Assembly (NCBI GenBank): GCA_945904015.1
Contig: CAMDPK010000063.1
Coordinates: forward strand, 1 to 38,780
Source: Candidatus Kuenenia stuttgartensis
Lineage (GTDB): Bacteria > Planctomycetota > Planctomycetia > Planctomycetales > Planctomycetaceae
DNA: 38,780 nt
Direction: 5' to 3'
Notes under the pieces: model-generated
Databases searched by the model: none
What the model was told of the DNA's origin: nothing
What the model saw: only the letters and a program-made list of their open reading frames with translations
Program-made: the position numbers and the translations under genes
In this document: one piece after another, positions 7,497 through 16,705 of the stretch
Layout of the letters: the number at the start of each line of letters is the position of its first letter
Position numbering within the stretch: the first letter of the stretch is position 1

Positions 7497-9173
7497 TCAC
7501 TCGTCCGTCACACAGCCTTCTGAGGCGTTCTTCACGTTCTTGATGTATTTGTAGAGCGTGCCGCGCGTGTGCTTGAGCGGCGGAGCCTTCCAGGTCGCTT
7601 TGCGGCGAGCGAGTTCATCGGCGGAGACGTCCATGTCGATGGCTCGTTTGTTGGCGTCGATGGTGATCTTGTCGCCGGTTTGGACGATGGCGATCGGGCC
7701 ACCTTCTTGAGCTTCCGGCGTGATGTGGCCGACGATGAAGCCGTGCGATCCGCCGCTGAAGCGGCCGTCGGTCATCAGCGCGACATCTTTGCCGAGACCG
7801 GCTCCCATGATCGCGGAAGTGGGAGTCAGCATCTCCGGCATTCCGGGTCCGCCTTTCGGGCCTTCGTAGCGGATGATGATGACGTCACCCTTTTTGATCT
7901 TGCCCTGTTCGAGCGCGTGCAGCATCGCGACTTCGCCATCGAAGACGTTGGCGGTGCCGGTAAAGACCATCCCTTCTTTGCCGGTGATCTTGGCGACGGC
8001 TCCGTCGGGGGCGAGATTGCCTCGCAAGATTTGAATGTGGCCGCTCGCTTTGATTGGGTTTTCGAGCGTCTGAATGATCGGCTGCCCCGGCAGCAAGCCC
8101 GGCAGCGGCGCGAGGTTCTCGGCCACGGTCTTGCCGGTGCAGGTCAGGCAGCTTCCATCGAGCAGCCCCTTCTCCAGCAAGTACTTCATCAGTGCAGGCG
8201 TGCCGCCGATCGCTTGCAGGTCGGCCATGACCCACTTGCCGCTCGGCTTGAGGTCCGCGATGAACGGGATGCGATCGGAGGTCTTCTGGAAATCGTCGAT
8301 CGTCAGTTCGAGTCCGGCCGCTCGCGCGATCGCGATGAAGTGCAGCACGGCGTTCGTCGAACCGCCGGTTGCCATGATCACGACCATCGCGTTCTCGATC
8401 GACTTGCGCGTGATGATGTCGCGCGGCTTGATGTCCTTTTCGAGCAGCAGCCGAATCGCCGCGCCGGCTCGCAAGCACTCGTCGTACTTCAGCGGGTCTT
8501 CGGCTGGGATCGACGAACTGTACGGCAGCGACATCCCCATCGCCTCAATCGCTGAGGCCATCGTGTTGGCGGTGTACATGCCGCCGCACGCGCCCGCTCC
8601 GGGGATGCTGCAACGCACGATCGCTTGGCGTTCCTCGTCCTTCATGCGGCCGGCGATGTATTCGCCGTAGGCTTGGAACGCGCTGACGATGTCCAGTTTT
8701 TTATCCTCCCAGCAGCCCGGCTTGATCGTGCCGCCGTAAACCATCAGCGACGGCCGGTTCAGCCGAGCCATCGCCATGATGCACCCCGGCATGTTCTTGT
8801 CGCAGCCGGGAATCGAAATGTTCGCGTCGTACCATTGCCCACCCATGACGGTCTCGATGCTGTCGGCGATCAGGTCTCGCGACTGCAACGAGTAGCACAT
8901 CCCCTCGGTCCCCATCGAGATGCCATCGCTCACACCGACCGTATTGAACCGCATCCCGACCATGCCGGCCGCTTGCACCCCTTCCTTCACCTTCAAGGCG
9001 AGATCATTGAGGTGCATGTTGCAGGTATTCCCCTCGTACCACACCGACGAGATGCCGACCTGCGCCTTGTTCATGTCTTCAGGAGTCAGGCCGGTACCGT
9101 AGAGCATCGCCTGCGAGGCTCCCTGCGAGCGAGGTTGAGTGATCCGGGAGCTGTACTTGTTGAGCTGTGTCAT
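7497..9173 (-). CDS. ilvD: Dihydroxy-acid dehydratase
   Basis: A 558-aa enzyme that dehydrates 2,3-dihydroxy-isovalerate and its methyl homologue to the 2-keto acids of valine and isoleucine synthesis. Family marks: GNTCN near residue 51, GCDKNMPG with C124 (Fe-S ligand), [29 protein letters not shown], and the C-terminal [16 protein letters not shown] segment. Length is normal. The start is ATG 9173, preceded by AAGGA; the longer frame begins with TTG at 9191 and is less likely. It stands alone, without other ilv or leu genes. Confidence 0.96.
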   Translation of the reverse strand: MTQLNKYSSRITQPRSQGASQAMLYGTGLTPEDMNKAQVGISSVWYEGNTCNMHLNDLALKVKEGVQAAGMVGMRFNTVGVSDGISMGTEGMCYSLQSRDLIADSIETVMGGQWYDANISIPGCDKNMPGCIMAMARLNRPSLMVYGGTIKPGCWEDKKLDIVSAFQAYGEYIAGRMKDEERQAIVRCSIPGAGACGGMYTANTMASAIEAMGMSLPYSSSIPAEDPLKYDECLRAGAAIRLLLEKDIKPRDIITRKSIENAMVVIMATGGSTNAVLHFIAIARAAGLELTIDDFQKTSDRIPFIADLKPSGKWVMADLQAIGGTPALMKYLLEKGLLDGSCLTCTGKTVAENLAPLPGLLPGQPIIQTLENPIKASGHIQILRGNLAPDGAVAKITGKEGMVFTGTANVFDGEVAMLHALEQGKIKKGDVIIIRYEGPKGGPGMPEMLTPTSAIMGAGLGKDVALMTDGRFSGGSHGFIVGHITPEAQEGGPIAIVQTGDKITIDANKRAIDMDVSADELARRKATWKAPPLKHTRGTLYKYIKNVKNASEGCVTDE

Positions 9174-9267
9174 GGTGGTCCTTGAAGGCAAGTGTTGAAA
9201 ATCGGGAGAGAGTTTTGCGATCGCCGTGAGTGACTTCCAGCCACATCAACTGGATGGAAGGGGAATG

Positions 9268-9343
9268 GCCACAAAGAACACAAAGAGACGCAAAGAAACC
9301 GCAGTTTGAAGCCAGTTTTGCGTTCCCTTGTGTTCTTTGCGGC
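9268..9343. repeat. Imperfect inverted repeat downstream of the PPC-like gene
   Basis: Arms 9268-9294 and 9317-9343 pair at about 23 of 27 positions (GCCACAAAGAACACAAAG against its inverted copy), with a 22-nt loop. The right arm ends on the last base of the TAG stop of the minus-strand gene at 9343. It could terminate that gene; the CGCAAAG content recalls the repeat at 7403. Confidence 0.65.
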
Positions 9344-11676
9344 TATTGCGGCTTCACCATGAGCAGCACCGTCGTTTCGGAAATGCAGGGATAACCGTTT
9401 CGCAGCGTGGCGGCTCGCACGACGAGGGTTTGTTCGCCGACGAGCTTGGCGTCGTTGGCGACTCGGACGATCAGCGTCGTTTCTTTTTGACCGGGAGACA
9501 ACTGGATCGGCTCGGCGGCCAGCCGGTTGGTTTGAGTCTCGTCTGGCATCACGGTGATCTTGATCGACTCGCGCAGTTCTGAGGCGAGCGACAGCGCGAG
9601 CGGGATGCGGATTTCGGTGCCGAGCGTCACGGTCGGCTCGCCGGCGGAGTGGCTGAGTTTCATCAACGCTCCTTCGGGGAGGATGCCGACTCGGAGCTCT
9701 TGCTTTTGCAGCAGCGTGCGAACGTTGCCTTTCGGGTCGGCGACCTTCACGGCTCCGTTGACGATCATGCGGCTGGTCTTGGTGGTCTCCATCCATTCGG
9801 GGACGAAGATCGGGTATTCGACTCGCTTGGCGTCTGCGGGGACGACGAACTCGTCGCTGGTGAGTCCTTGCCGATGACGCTGCTGCTTCGCGGTCATCTC
9901 CAGCGTGATCGGGCCGGCAAAACCTTCGAGCCGCTCGATGTTGAAAGGGAACAGGTGCGTGCTGCCGCGATGGACTTTGCTGACGTCGTCGAGTCCTTCC
10001 GGCGTGAGCTTGAGGCGCGGCTTCATCGTGATCGCGAGCAACACTGTCCCCGCTTTGCGGGTCGCCGGTTGGCCGTTGAGCGTCGGCGTGGCCGTGATCG
10101 TGCAAAGACTGGCAGTCGTCGCGGCATCGGCGGCACAGGTCAGGTCGATGACCAGATCGTTCTTCTTTTCAGGGATCGCCAAGTCGGCGGGAACGGTCAC
10201 GCCGGCGGGGAGTCCTTCCAGCTTCAGCGGGATCGGCCCGGCGAAACCTCCGTCGCGAACGACTTTAACCGCCAACTTTGCGGGCGTGCCGATGACGATG
10301 GGAAGCTGTGTCGGGAATGTGATCGTGATGTCTTCTCGCGGCAGTTCGATGCTCAGCCGGTAGTTGGCCGAGCGCGAGCCGCTCTTGCCGGAACGATCGG
10401 AGACGATCACGCGATGTGTTCCGTCGACGGCCACCGCGAGCGACAGTGACGCATCGGTCGTCCCCTTTTCGTCATCGTTGGTCGCGACTTGCTTGCCGCC
10501 GGGACCGAGCACTTGCAGTTCGAGATCCAGCGGCGAACCAATCGCGCGGGCGACCGCGTTGAGCTCCCACTTCTCACCCTTCTTGAGTTCGAGCGTGAAC
10601 GAGTCGGAGCCAAATCTCGTTTCGAGGAATCCCGTGATTGCGACCGGCGCGGTCAGCGGCGGCGCTGCGCCGGCGGCTTTCACTTGCTCGGCCACATCCG
10701 AAACGAGCAGCGTGTGCGGCTTCGCGTTGCCGAACGGAGTTTCCAGCAAATACGCGAACGAAGCGACATCAGCCGTTGCCGGAAACGCGACGTCGCGCGT
10801 GACCGATTCCAGTTGCGGCCCGCCCGTCGCGACGCCGATGCCGAGGAATTCCACCTTGAGTGTTTCGCCGCGCTTGCCAGCGGCCGGATACGCCGCGACG
10901 ACATGCGGCCCGGCGGTCAGCGTCAGTCGATAGACGTACGACCGATCCCCCGCGAAATCGAGATCGTGCAAGCTCAGTTCGTACTTCGCATCCGCCTGAG
11001 CGACGAACGTCGTCACGATGTCGCGGCCTTCCGAGTCGGCGATGTCCAGCAGCATCGCGCCGCTCGCATCGCGCACCTGCAACATGCCGTGCATCATCGA
11101 GCCAAACGGCCGCGCGAGTAACTCAATCGTCACCGGCCCGGCCTTCGGCACACTGAATTGATAGCGGTCGATCTCTTCGATGCGACGAATCTGCCCAGAC
11201 ACCGTCACCGGCAACGCGGGCAGCGGCTGAGCCGTCTTGCGTTTCGCGTCTTCGACGATTTCGGGCACGTTGCCGACATGAATCGTTCCGACGGGCGAGG
11301 CACCATTCGCGTTCGCGACTTGCCACTTCACCAAGCCCGGCGGCACATCGGCGGGAATGGTCAGCTTGGCTTTGAACTCGCGAGCCAGCGGCCACGCAAA
11401 TCCGCGAGCCTTGTAGCCGAACCAATACGGCGGCTCCGAAATCAGCACTGGCGACGGCGGGCCGGCGATCTCCAACTTGATGCGCGGGTCATGCACAAAG
11501 AGCTGCATGTCCGGCGTCCAGTCGTAGCCGCCCAGCACCACATCGACCGTCGTGCCAACTCGGCCACCGGCGGGATAGACGTAGCCGATCTCTGGAACAA
11601 GCTGAGCACTCGCGGTCGTCGTCAGCAAACCGGCGACTCCGAGTGCCAACACGACAATCAAACTGAGACGGTTCAT
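9343..11676 (-). CDS. Exported PPC-domain-like protein
   Basis: A 777-aa secreted protein with a Sec signal (MNRLSLIVVLALGVAGLL, cleavage after ASA near residue 24). The mature start (LVPEIGYVYPAGGRVGTTVDV) and repeated beta-rich modules follow a planctomycete family annotated as PPC (bacterial pre-peptidase C-terminal) domain proteins: for example DRYQFSVPKAGPVTIELLAR (about 170-190) and a later module with GSDSFTLELKKGEKWELNA. Later segments (PREDITITFPTQ onward) look like further Ig-like repeats. There is no catalytic motif. It probably binds polymers or proteins at the cell surface. It is divergent from the MFS gene at 11896; the stop is TAG. Confidence 0.8.
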   Translation of the reverse strand: MNRLSLIVVLALGVAGLLTTTASAQLVPEIGYVYPAGGRVGTTVDVVLGGYDWTPDMQLFVHDPRIKLEIAGPPSPVLISEPPYWFGYKARGFAWPLAREFKAKLTIPADVPPGLVKWQVANANGASPVGTIHVGNVPEIVEDAKRKTAQPLPALPVTVSGQIRRIEEIDRYQFSVPKAGPVTIELLARPFGSMMHGMLQVRDASGAMLLDIADSEGRDIVTTFVAQADAKYELSLHDLDFAGDRSYVYRLTLTAGPHVVAAYPAAGKRGETLKVEFLGIGVATGGPQLESVTRDVAFPATADVASFAYLLETPFGNAKPHTLLVSDVAEQVKAAGAAPPLTAPVAITGFLETRFGSDSFTLELKKGEKWELNAVARAIGSPLDLELQVLGPGGKQVATNDDEKGTTDASLSLAVAVDGTHRVIVSDRSGKSGSRSANYRLSIELPREDITITFPTQLPIVIGTPAKLAVKVVRDGGFAGPIPLKLEGLPAGVTVPADLAIPEKKNDLVIDLTCAADAATTASLCTITATPTLNGQPATRKAGTVLLAITMKPRLKLTPEGLDDVSKVHRGSTHLFPFNIERLEGFAGPITLEMTAKQQRHRQGLTSDEFVVPADAKRVEYPIFVPEWMETTKTSRMIVNGAVKVADPKGNVRTLLQKQELRVGILPEGALMKLSHSAGEPTVTLGTEIRIPLALSLASELRESIKITVMPDETQTNRLAAEPIQLSPGQKETTLIVRVANDAKLVGEQTLVVRAATLRNGYPCISETTVLLMVKPQ

Positions 11677-11717
11677 CGAGTGCCTCTCGCGGACAGAATC
11701 GGGATGTGGACGGCCAA

Positions 11718-11818
11718 CAGACTAACCCGAAGCGTCAGCGAGGGCGAGCGCTCTGTCGGCTGGATTCAGGGCGAAGTCGCTGGGACGTTCGCCCTCGCTG
11801 ACGCTTCGGGTTAGTCTG
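11718..11818. repeat. 30-bp palindromic element in a divergent promoter region
   Basis: Arms 11718-11747 and 11789-11818 are perfect inverted copies over 30 bp. They contain ACTAACCCGAAGCGTCAGCG, with a 41-nt loop. It fills much of the 219-base gap between the divergent genes starting at 11676 and 11896. The arm differs at only three positions from the arm at 30348 and shares a core with that at 22530, so these form one repeat family. Confidence 0.9.
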
Positions 11819-11895
11819 CGGAGGCCGTACGTCCGACTTGCCCCCAACACAACCAACCGCGATCCGTTCGTGACCCTTTGCCGGGAGCGTGTCCG

Positions 11896-13353
11896 ATGAC
11901 TGACCCAACTTCAGAGAACTCGTTGGACGCTTGCCCGCTGTCGTGGCCCGAGCAGCGGCGAAACTTGGTGCTGTTCGCGAGTTGCACCGGGATGCAGTAT
12001 CTCGCGGCTCCGGTGCTGTACGTCGGGATCACACAGGCTTCGTTGTGTGACCGGCTGGAGGCGGATACTCGAACATCGAATTTGCCGGCGACGCTGTTCT
12101 TCGCGATGACCGCGATGCCGGCGATCATCGCTTGGGTGTCGCCACAGGTCGTCTCGCTGAAGCGGAACTTGATGCTGTGCTATTCGATCTCGGCCGTGAT
12201 GCTGGCGACGTTGGCGGTGACGTTAATGCTGCCGTTGCCGAACTCGGTCAAGCTGGCGATGGTGATTCTGCAAGGTGGTATTTCCGGCGCGGTGATGCCG
12301 GCGGCGATCGCGTTCTTGTGGGAAGTCATCGGCCGCGGATCGGCGGAATCGAAACGCGGACTCGCGCTGAGTCTGGCTTTCGGATTGGGTCCAATCCTGG
12401 CGGTTGTCGGATCGTTCGCGCAGACGGCGTTGCTGGGAGGCACCTTGTTTGGCTGGACATTTCCCGGCGCGGCGTATCCGTGGAATTTCGTGGTGCTCTT
12501 CGGGGCGGGTGCTCCGGTGATGGCGGTGGCCGCGTACTTGTCGCGACTGTTTGTGGTGCTTCCGGTCGAACGCGAGATGGAGCGCGAACCACTCTCGGCC
12601 GTGCTGCCGTTGTTGATCGGTGTGCCGATGATGTTCGCGTCGGTCGCTTTGCTGCACTTCGCGTCCGTGCGGTCGAACGAGCTGTTTCGGTTTACCGGAT
12701 ACGGGGCTGCGGCGGTCGCTGCGGTGGCGATCGTCTACTACTTCCGCTCACTGCTGAGCCAACGAGTTCTGCTGCTGGCGACGATCGTCACGATCCTGGT
12801 TTACGCCGTGAACGGTTCGCCGTCGAACATGAATTTGTATTCGCAGTCGGCTCTTGGCGATTCGCCGGAGAAATATGCGGGGCTACAAAACATGCTGCGA
12901 TTCGGCTTCAAAGCGGTTGCCGGCGGGTTTCTCGGCTGGATGCTGACTCGCACCAATCCGCGAGCGGGCATTCTTGCGACCGCGACGATTTGTCTCGCGT
13001 CCCAGATTTGGGCAATGCTCGTCACTGGCCCGTGGTATCTCGCGGCGTTCGTCATCTTCGGAGCGGGTGAACTGATCGGTGTGTACTCGCCGAACTACAT
13101 GGTCTCCGCCTCGAAGACGAATGACCTGCGTCGCACGATGGCTTTCGCAACGATGTTGATGGTCCCGGCCGCTCCCGCCGGTTACTTGTACGGCGCGATC
13201 GTCGATTTCGTGAAAAGCCACAAGCTGACCGCGTTGGGACTGACTCCGGAATCGCTGGGATTCCGAGCCAGCTTTCTGGCGAGCAGCGTTTTGATTTTGT
13301 GCGGCATCGTCGTGGCGGTCTCGCTGCTCCCCAAAAAGCCCAGACAAGAATAA
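11896..13353 (+). CDS. MFS-type transporter
   Basis: A 485-aa integral membrane protein with about 12 hydrophobic helices (for example NLVLFASCTGMQYLAAPVLY, AVMLATLAVTLMLPL, VAAVAIVYYFRSL, FLASSVLILCGIVVAVSLL) and short polar loops, the pattern of major facilitator transporters. The substrate is unknown. It is followed 16 bases later by a BNR/sialidase-like gene on the same strand, so uptake of a sugar or sugar acid is a reasonable guess. The start is ATG 11896 with GGGAG 9 bases upstream; the longer frame begins at a TTG (11878). Confidence 0.82.
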   Translation: MTDPTSENSLDACPLSWPEQRRNLVLFASCTGMQYLAAPVLYVGITQASLCDRLEADTRTSNLPATLFFAMTAMPAIIAWVSPQVVSLKRNLMLCYSISAVMLATLAVTLMLPLPNSVKLAMVILQGGISGAVMPAAIAFLWEVIGRGSAESKRGLALSLAFGLGPILAVVGSFAQTALLGGTLFGWTFPGAAYPWNFVVLFGAGAPVMAVAAYLSRLFVVLPVEREMEREPLSAVLPLLIGVPMMFASVALLHFASVRSNELFRFTGYGAAAVAAVAIVYYFRSLLSQRVLLLATIVTILVYAVNGSPSNMNLYSQSALGDSPEKYAGLQNMLRFGFKAVAGGFLGWMLTRTNPRAGILATATICLASQIWAMLVTGPWYLAAFVIFGAGELIGVYSPNYMVSASKTNDLRRTMAFATMLMVPAAPAGYLYGAIVDFVKSHKLTALGLTPESLGFRASFLASSVLILCGIVVAVSLLPKKPRQE

Positions 13354-13369
13354 TTCGGAGAACTTTCGC

Positions 13370-14431
13370 ATGCCTTCGATCCAAATCCTCGACACCGGCC
13401 GGCTCGACGAGCGTGAGTCGGCGTTTCCGCAGGCGGTGCAGTTGCCGAACGGGGACATCCTGTGTTCGTTCGGTGTGGAAGGGGGGCAGTTCGTTCACGG
13501 CGGGACCGATTGGGTTCGATCGACGGACGGCGGATTGACCTGGACGCTCGAAGGAACGTTGCTGCCGAAGACGATTGATCCGCCGTCGGCGAACTTTTTG
13601 AAGCTCAGTTTGTCGCCGGATGGCCGGACGATTTATGCCTACGGGACTCGGTACTGGGGGCCGCTTGACGACAAGTTCGGCGAACGGCGCGGCGAGGCGT
13701 TGTTCTGCATTTCAACCGACGAGGGCCACTCGTGGTCTGCGCCGCAGATCATTCCGATGCCGGATGTCACGCTCGAAGTCTCGCATTCGATCCGGCCGTT
13801 GGCTTCGGGACGCTTGCTGGCTCCGACAGGATTGCTCGTGAGCAAAGAGCGGTTGGGCGAAGAGGTGATCGTGGCGGTCTCGGACGATGGCGGTCGGACG
13901 TGGCCGACGCATCGCACGGTTTTCAAAGACCCGGCCGGGAAGTTCGGCTTTTGGGAACAGAAGCTGGTCGAGTTAGCGCCGAATGAAGTTTTGGCCGTCG
14001 CGTGGACGGTGACGCTCGGCGACTACCACGATCAGCCGGACAGTTTTTCGATTTCACGCGACGGTGGTTGGACATGGGGTCCGTTTCAATCAACGGACAT
14101 TCGCGGCCAGACGATGACTCCACTGCCGCTCGGCGGTGATCGGCTGCTGGTGCTCTACAACCGCCGATACGGATCGCAGGGGATCGTCGCGGTGCTCGCG
14201 ACTTTCACCGACACCGCGTGGAGTGTGCATCACGAGCAACTGCTCTACGACGCCCGCGCCAACCGCGATGGTCCGAACGCCGGAGCAACCGGAGTCGATG
14301 AACTCGCCAGCTTTCAATTCGGATTCCCAACCGCGATCCGTCTGCAAGACGGGACGTTCTTGGAGACTCACTGGTGCGTCGAGCAAGGCGTGAGCGGCAT
14401 CCGCTGGACGAAGTTCCGCATCGACTGGTGA
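13370..14431 (+). CDS. BNR/Asp-box sialidase-like propeller protein
   Basis: A 353-aa protein with four Asp-box motifs spaced about 55-65 residues apart: STDGGLTW (about 48), STDEGHSW (about 116), SDDGGRTW (about 170) and SRDGGWTW (about 228). This is the signature of six-bladed sialidase-fold propellers, commonly annotated exo-alpha-sialidase. No signal peptide is visible, so it appears cytoplasmic, unlike secreted sialidases. The catalytic arginine triad cannot be assigned by eye, so the substrate is uncertain. It sits 16 bases behind the MFS gene, probably in one operon. A large hairpin follows the stop. Confidence 0.8.
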   Translation: MPSIQILDTGRLDERESAFPQAVQLPNGDILCSFGVEGGQFVHGGTDWVRSTDGGLTWTLEGTLLPKTIDPPSANFLKLSLSPDGRTIYAYGTRYWGPLDDKFGERRGEALFCISTDEGHSWSAPQIIPMPDVTLEVSHSIRPLASGRLLAPTGLLVSKERLGEEVIVAVSDDGGRTWPTHRTVFKDPAGKFGFWEQKLVELAPNEVLAVAWTVTLGDYHDQPDSFSISRDGGWTWGPFQSTDIRGQTMTPLPLGGDRLLVLYNRRYGSQGIVAVLATFTDTAWSVHHEQLLYDARANRDGPNAGATGVDELASFQFGFPTAIRLQDGTFLETHWCVEQGVSGIRWTKFRIDW

Positions 14432-14436
14432 CGCTC

Positions 14437-14486
14437 GTAGCTTGGACGCCCTCGTCCGAGCGTTCGGACGGGGGCGTCCAAGCTAC
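14437..14486. repeat. 23-bp inverted repeat after the sialidase-like gene
   Basis: Arms 14437-14459 and 14464-14486 pair with one mismatch (GTAGCTTGGACGCCCTCGTC...), loop 4 nt. It starts 6 bases after the stop at 14431 and could stop transcription from the left. It is long and precise enough to be a dispersed palindrome. Confidence 0.75.
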
Positions 14487-14496
14487 CAAAACGAAA

Positions 14497-14528
14497 AAGC
14501 ACGCTCGGCGAAGAGGCCGAGCGTGCTT
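14497..14528 (-). terminator. Intrinsic terminator for the thioredoxin-like gene
   Basis: The 12-bp perfect stem AAGCACGCTCGG / CCGAGCGTGCTT has an 8-nt loop. On the minus strand it is followed by TTTTTCGTTTTGG, a U-run for the gene ending at 14561. A weaker T-rich run (GTGTTGTTT) follows on the plus strand, so it may work in both directions between these convergent genes. Confidence 0.8.
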
Positions 14529-14560
14529 GTGTTGTTTCGATCCGGTCAGTTGTCGTTGAA

Positions 14561-15166
14561 TTACTTCTTGGCGGCTTTCGCGTCGTCGGCGACTTTCTTT
14601 TGCACGTCAACCGTTTCGGTCTTGACGGTCTTGGCCACTTCCTCGGAGAGCTTCTTGGCGATCAGACCATCGGGGTTACAGCCGGTGGCGACTCGGACGA
14701 TCTTGCCACCCTTCTCGATCAGAAAATTGGAAGGCATGGCGGTCGTCTCGAAGGTCTTCCACGCGTCGCCCTTGGTGTCGACGGCGTAGAGCATGTTGAG
14801 CTTCTTCTCTTTGACGTAGGCGGCGACCTTCGTGTCTGGCTCGCGGAAGATGGCGATCGACGTCAGGCCGAGGTCTTTGTAGCCCTCGTGGATGGCTTGG
14901 AAGTACGCCAGTTCCTTGTCGCAGCCGGAGCAACCGCAGGTCAGCCGCACGAGGACCGGACCCTTCGCGGTCAAATCGGACAGCTTGATCTCTTTGCCAT
15001 TCACGTCCTTGAACTTGAAGTCGGGTGCTTGCGTCCCCTGATCCACTTTCTTCGGAGCGGGCTTGGCTTCGACTTTCTCGGCTGGCTTCGCGGGCTTGGC
15101 GTCCTCGGCCAAAGCGAGGCCGGTCGTGAGCAACAGCGCAGACGCAATCGTAAGCAAACGTTTCAT
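14561..15166 (-). CDS. Exported thioredoxin-fold (redoxin) protein
   Basis: A 201-aa protein with a Sec signal (MKRLLTIASALLLTTGLALA), an Ala/Lys/Pro-rich linker (residues 21-45) and an AhpC/TSA-TlpA-like domain (QGTQAPDFKFKDVNGKEI onward). The redox site is unusual: LTCGCSGCDKEL, with C77, C79 and C82, where TlpA proteins have WCxxC. C79 and C82 could form the CxxC pair. A Lys/Ala-rich tail (SEEVAKTVKTETVDVQKK) ends the protein. Likely an envelope thiol-disulfide or peroxide-reducing protein. It is downstream of the DUF1552 gene with a 117-base gap, and ends at an intrinsic terminator. Confidence 0.82.
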   Translation of the reverse strand: MKRLLTIASALLLTTGLALAEDAKPAKPAEKVEAKPAPKKVDQGTQAPDFKFKDVNGKEIKLSDLTAKGPVLVRLTCGCSGCDKELAYFQAIHEGYKDLGLTSIAIFREPDTKVAAYVKEKKLNMLYAVDTKGDAWKTFETTAMPSNFLIEKGGKIVRVATGCNPDGLIAKKLSEEVAKTVKTETVDVQKKVADDAKAAKK

Positions 15167-15257
15167 GGGCGACTCCTGGGTAGGCGGGTGTGAGGAAGGT
15201 CAGAACGAAATTCCCAATCGCAGCGGGTCGCAGCATAATCAGCGATCCGTCACAAAA

Positions 15258-15281
15258 CCAAGTCTGTTTCCACAGACTTGG
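15258..15281. repeat. Hairpin downstream of the DUF1552 gene
   Basis: CCAAGTCTGT (15258-15267) and ACAGACTTGG (15272-15281) form a perfect 10-bp stem with a 4-nt loop, 2 bases beyond the DUF1552 stop on the minus strand. It is followed by TTTTGTGACGG, a weak T-run, so it could be an intrinsic terminator. Confidence 0.55.
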
Positions 15282-15283
15282 GT

Positions 15284-16621
15284 TCACAGCCCCGCAAGGC
15301 GTGCGTCTGCATCGCCGAATTTTGGCAGCTTCAGGTCCATCCGGTCCAGCAGCGACAAGTACAGGCTGCACAGCTTGCGGTTGTCATCACCACTCTTGGT
15401 GAAGTCCAAAACGCGACCAGTTTCGAGCGTTCCACCGAGTCCCCCAGCCAGCAGCAGCGGGACTTTGCTGGAGTCATGTTTGCTACCCGACCACATGTTG
15501 TTGACGAACATCAGACACGAGTTGTCGAGCACCGTTCCCTCGCCCTCTGGCATCTCGTTGAGTCGCGTCGCGAGGTACGCGAGTTGGCTGACGTAGTACC
15601 GCGAGACCTTTTCGTAGTCGTCCCCTTCGTCGTCGTGCGACGCCGGGTGGTGCGCGGTTCGCACGTCGAGGAACGGATAGAACAGACCCGACAGATCGCG
15701 GCACAACAGCAGCGTGGCGACTCGCGTTTTGTCGGTTTGAAACGCGAGAGCGATGATGTCACCCATCAGCCGCATGTGCTCGCGGATGTCTTCGGGCAGG
15801 CCGTTGTCGGGTCGCTTCATCGTGATCGCCGGACGGCCACGATTCGCGGCGTTGTCGTCCGCTCGGTCCTTCATCTCTCGCGTCTTCTCGACACGCTTCT
15901 CGACTTCGCGGACGCTGGCGAGATACTCGTCCAACTTCAACCGATCGTCGCGGCTGACCTGTCGCGACAGATGCGCGGCGTGTTCTTTGACACGGTCGAG
16001 AATGCTTTTCGTCCGCTTGCTCCCCTGGTTGTCGAACAGACTGTCGAAGGCCAGCGACGGATAGACCTCCATCGGCACCGGCGAGTTCGCATCCTGCCAC
16101 GAAATGTGCGAGCTGTACGCCATCGAAAAATTGGTCTCGTGATACCCGGTGATGGGCTGCTCGCAGCCGAGCACCAGACTCGGCATCGCGGTTTCTTCAC
16201 CGAACCGATTGGCGAGCACCTGATCGACGCTGATGCCCCCCTTGAGCACCGCTCCCTTTTGCAACGCCGCGCCCGACAGGATGTTGCCCGTCTGCCCCGG
16301 ATGAATGCCGACCCCGGTCGCGTGCTTGTTGAACAGCCCGCTGACGATATTGAGCTTTGTCTTGAGCGGCGCGAGCGGCTCCAAGCTCTTGCTCAACTCC
16401 ATCTCCGCCCCGGCCCCCTTCGCCCACCAGTGCTTGGGGTTGATCCCGTTCCCCATGAACATCGCCGCGAATCGTTTGGGAAACGAAGGTTGGTCCGCCG
16501 AAGGCGGATTGCCCGACTCATCCGCCCACACCGGAATAGATTCCAGCCACGGAAGAGCCATCGCGACACCGACGCCACGCAGCAGCGTGCGCCGGTCGAG
16601 TTGAGAATGTTGGGATGTCAT
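15284..16621 (-). CDS. DUF1552 family exported protein
   Basis: A 445-aa protein of the DUF1552 family, known mainly from planctomycetes and relatives and of unknown function. It begins with a Tat-type signal (LDRRTLLRGVGVAMALPWLE). Family features include FPKRFAAMFMGNGINPKHWW, a long helical mid-part (KLDEYLASVREVEKRVEKT) and the C-terminal VLDNSCLMFVNNMWSGSKHD segment. The start is ATG 16621 with GAGGAA upstream; an ATG at 16657 adds 12 residues before the Tat motif and is less likely. It is the usual partner of DUF1592-type proteins, but here a CPBP protease gene lies between the two. Confidence 0.9.
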   Translation of the reverse strand: MTSQHSQLDRRTLLRGVGVAMALPWLESIPVWADESGNPPSADQPSFPKRFAAMFMGNGINPKHWWAKGAGAEMELSKSLEPLAPLKTKLNIVSGLFNKHATGVGIHPGQTGNILSGAALQKGAVLKGGISVDQVLANRFGEETAMPSLVLGCEQPITGYHETNFSMAYSSHISWQDANSPVPMEVYPSLAFDSLFDNQGSKRTKSILDRVKEHAAHLSRQVSRDDRLKLDEYLASVREVEKRVEKTREMKDRADDNAANRGRPAITMKRPDNGLPEDIREHMRLMGDIIALAFQTDKTRVATLLLCRDLSGLFYPFLDVRTAHHPASHDDEGDDYEKVSRYYVSQLAYLATRLNEMPEGEGTVLDNSCLMFVNNMWSGSKHDSSKVPLLLAGGLGGTLETGRVLDFTKSGDDNRKLCSLYLSLLDRMDLKLPKFGDADARLAGL

Positions 16622-16705
16622 CGCAGGATTCCTCGGACTTTGGAAAGGCAAGTCCATTCAGACAATCGAAACCTTTTTCCAAGAGGCACCAAAGCGCATC
16701 CATTC

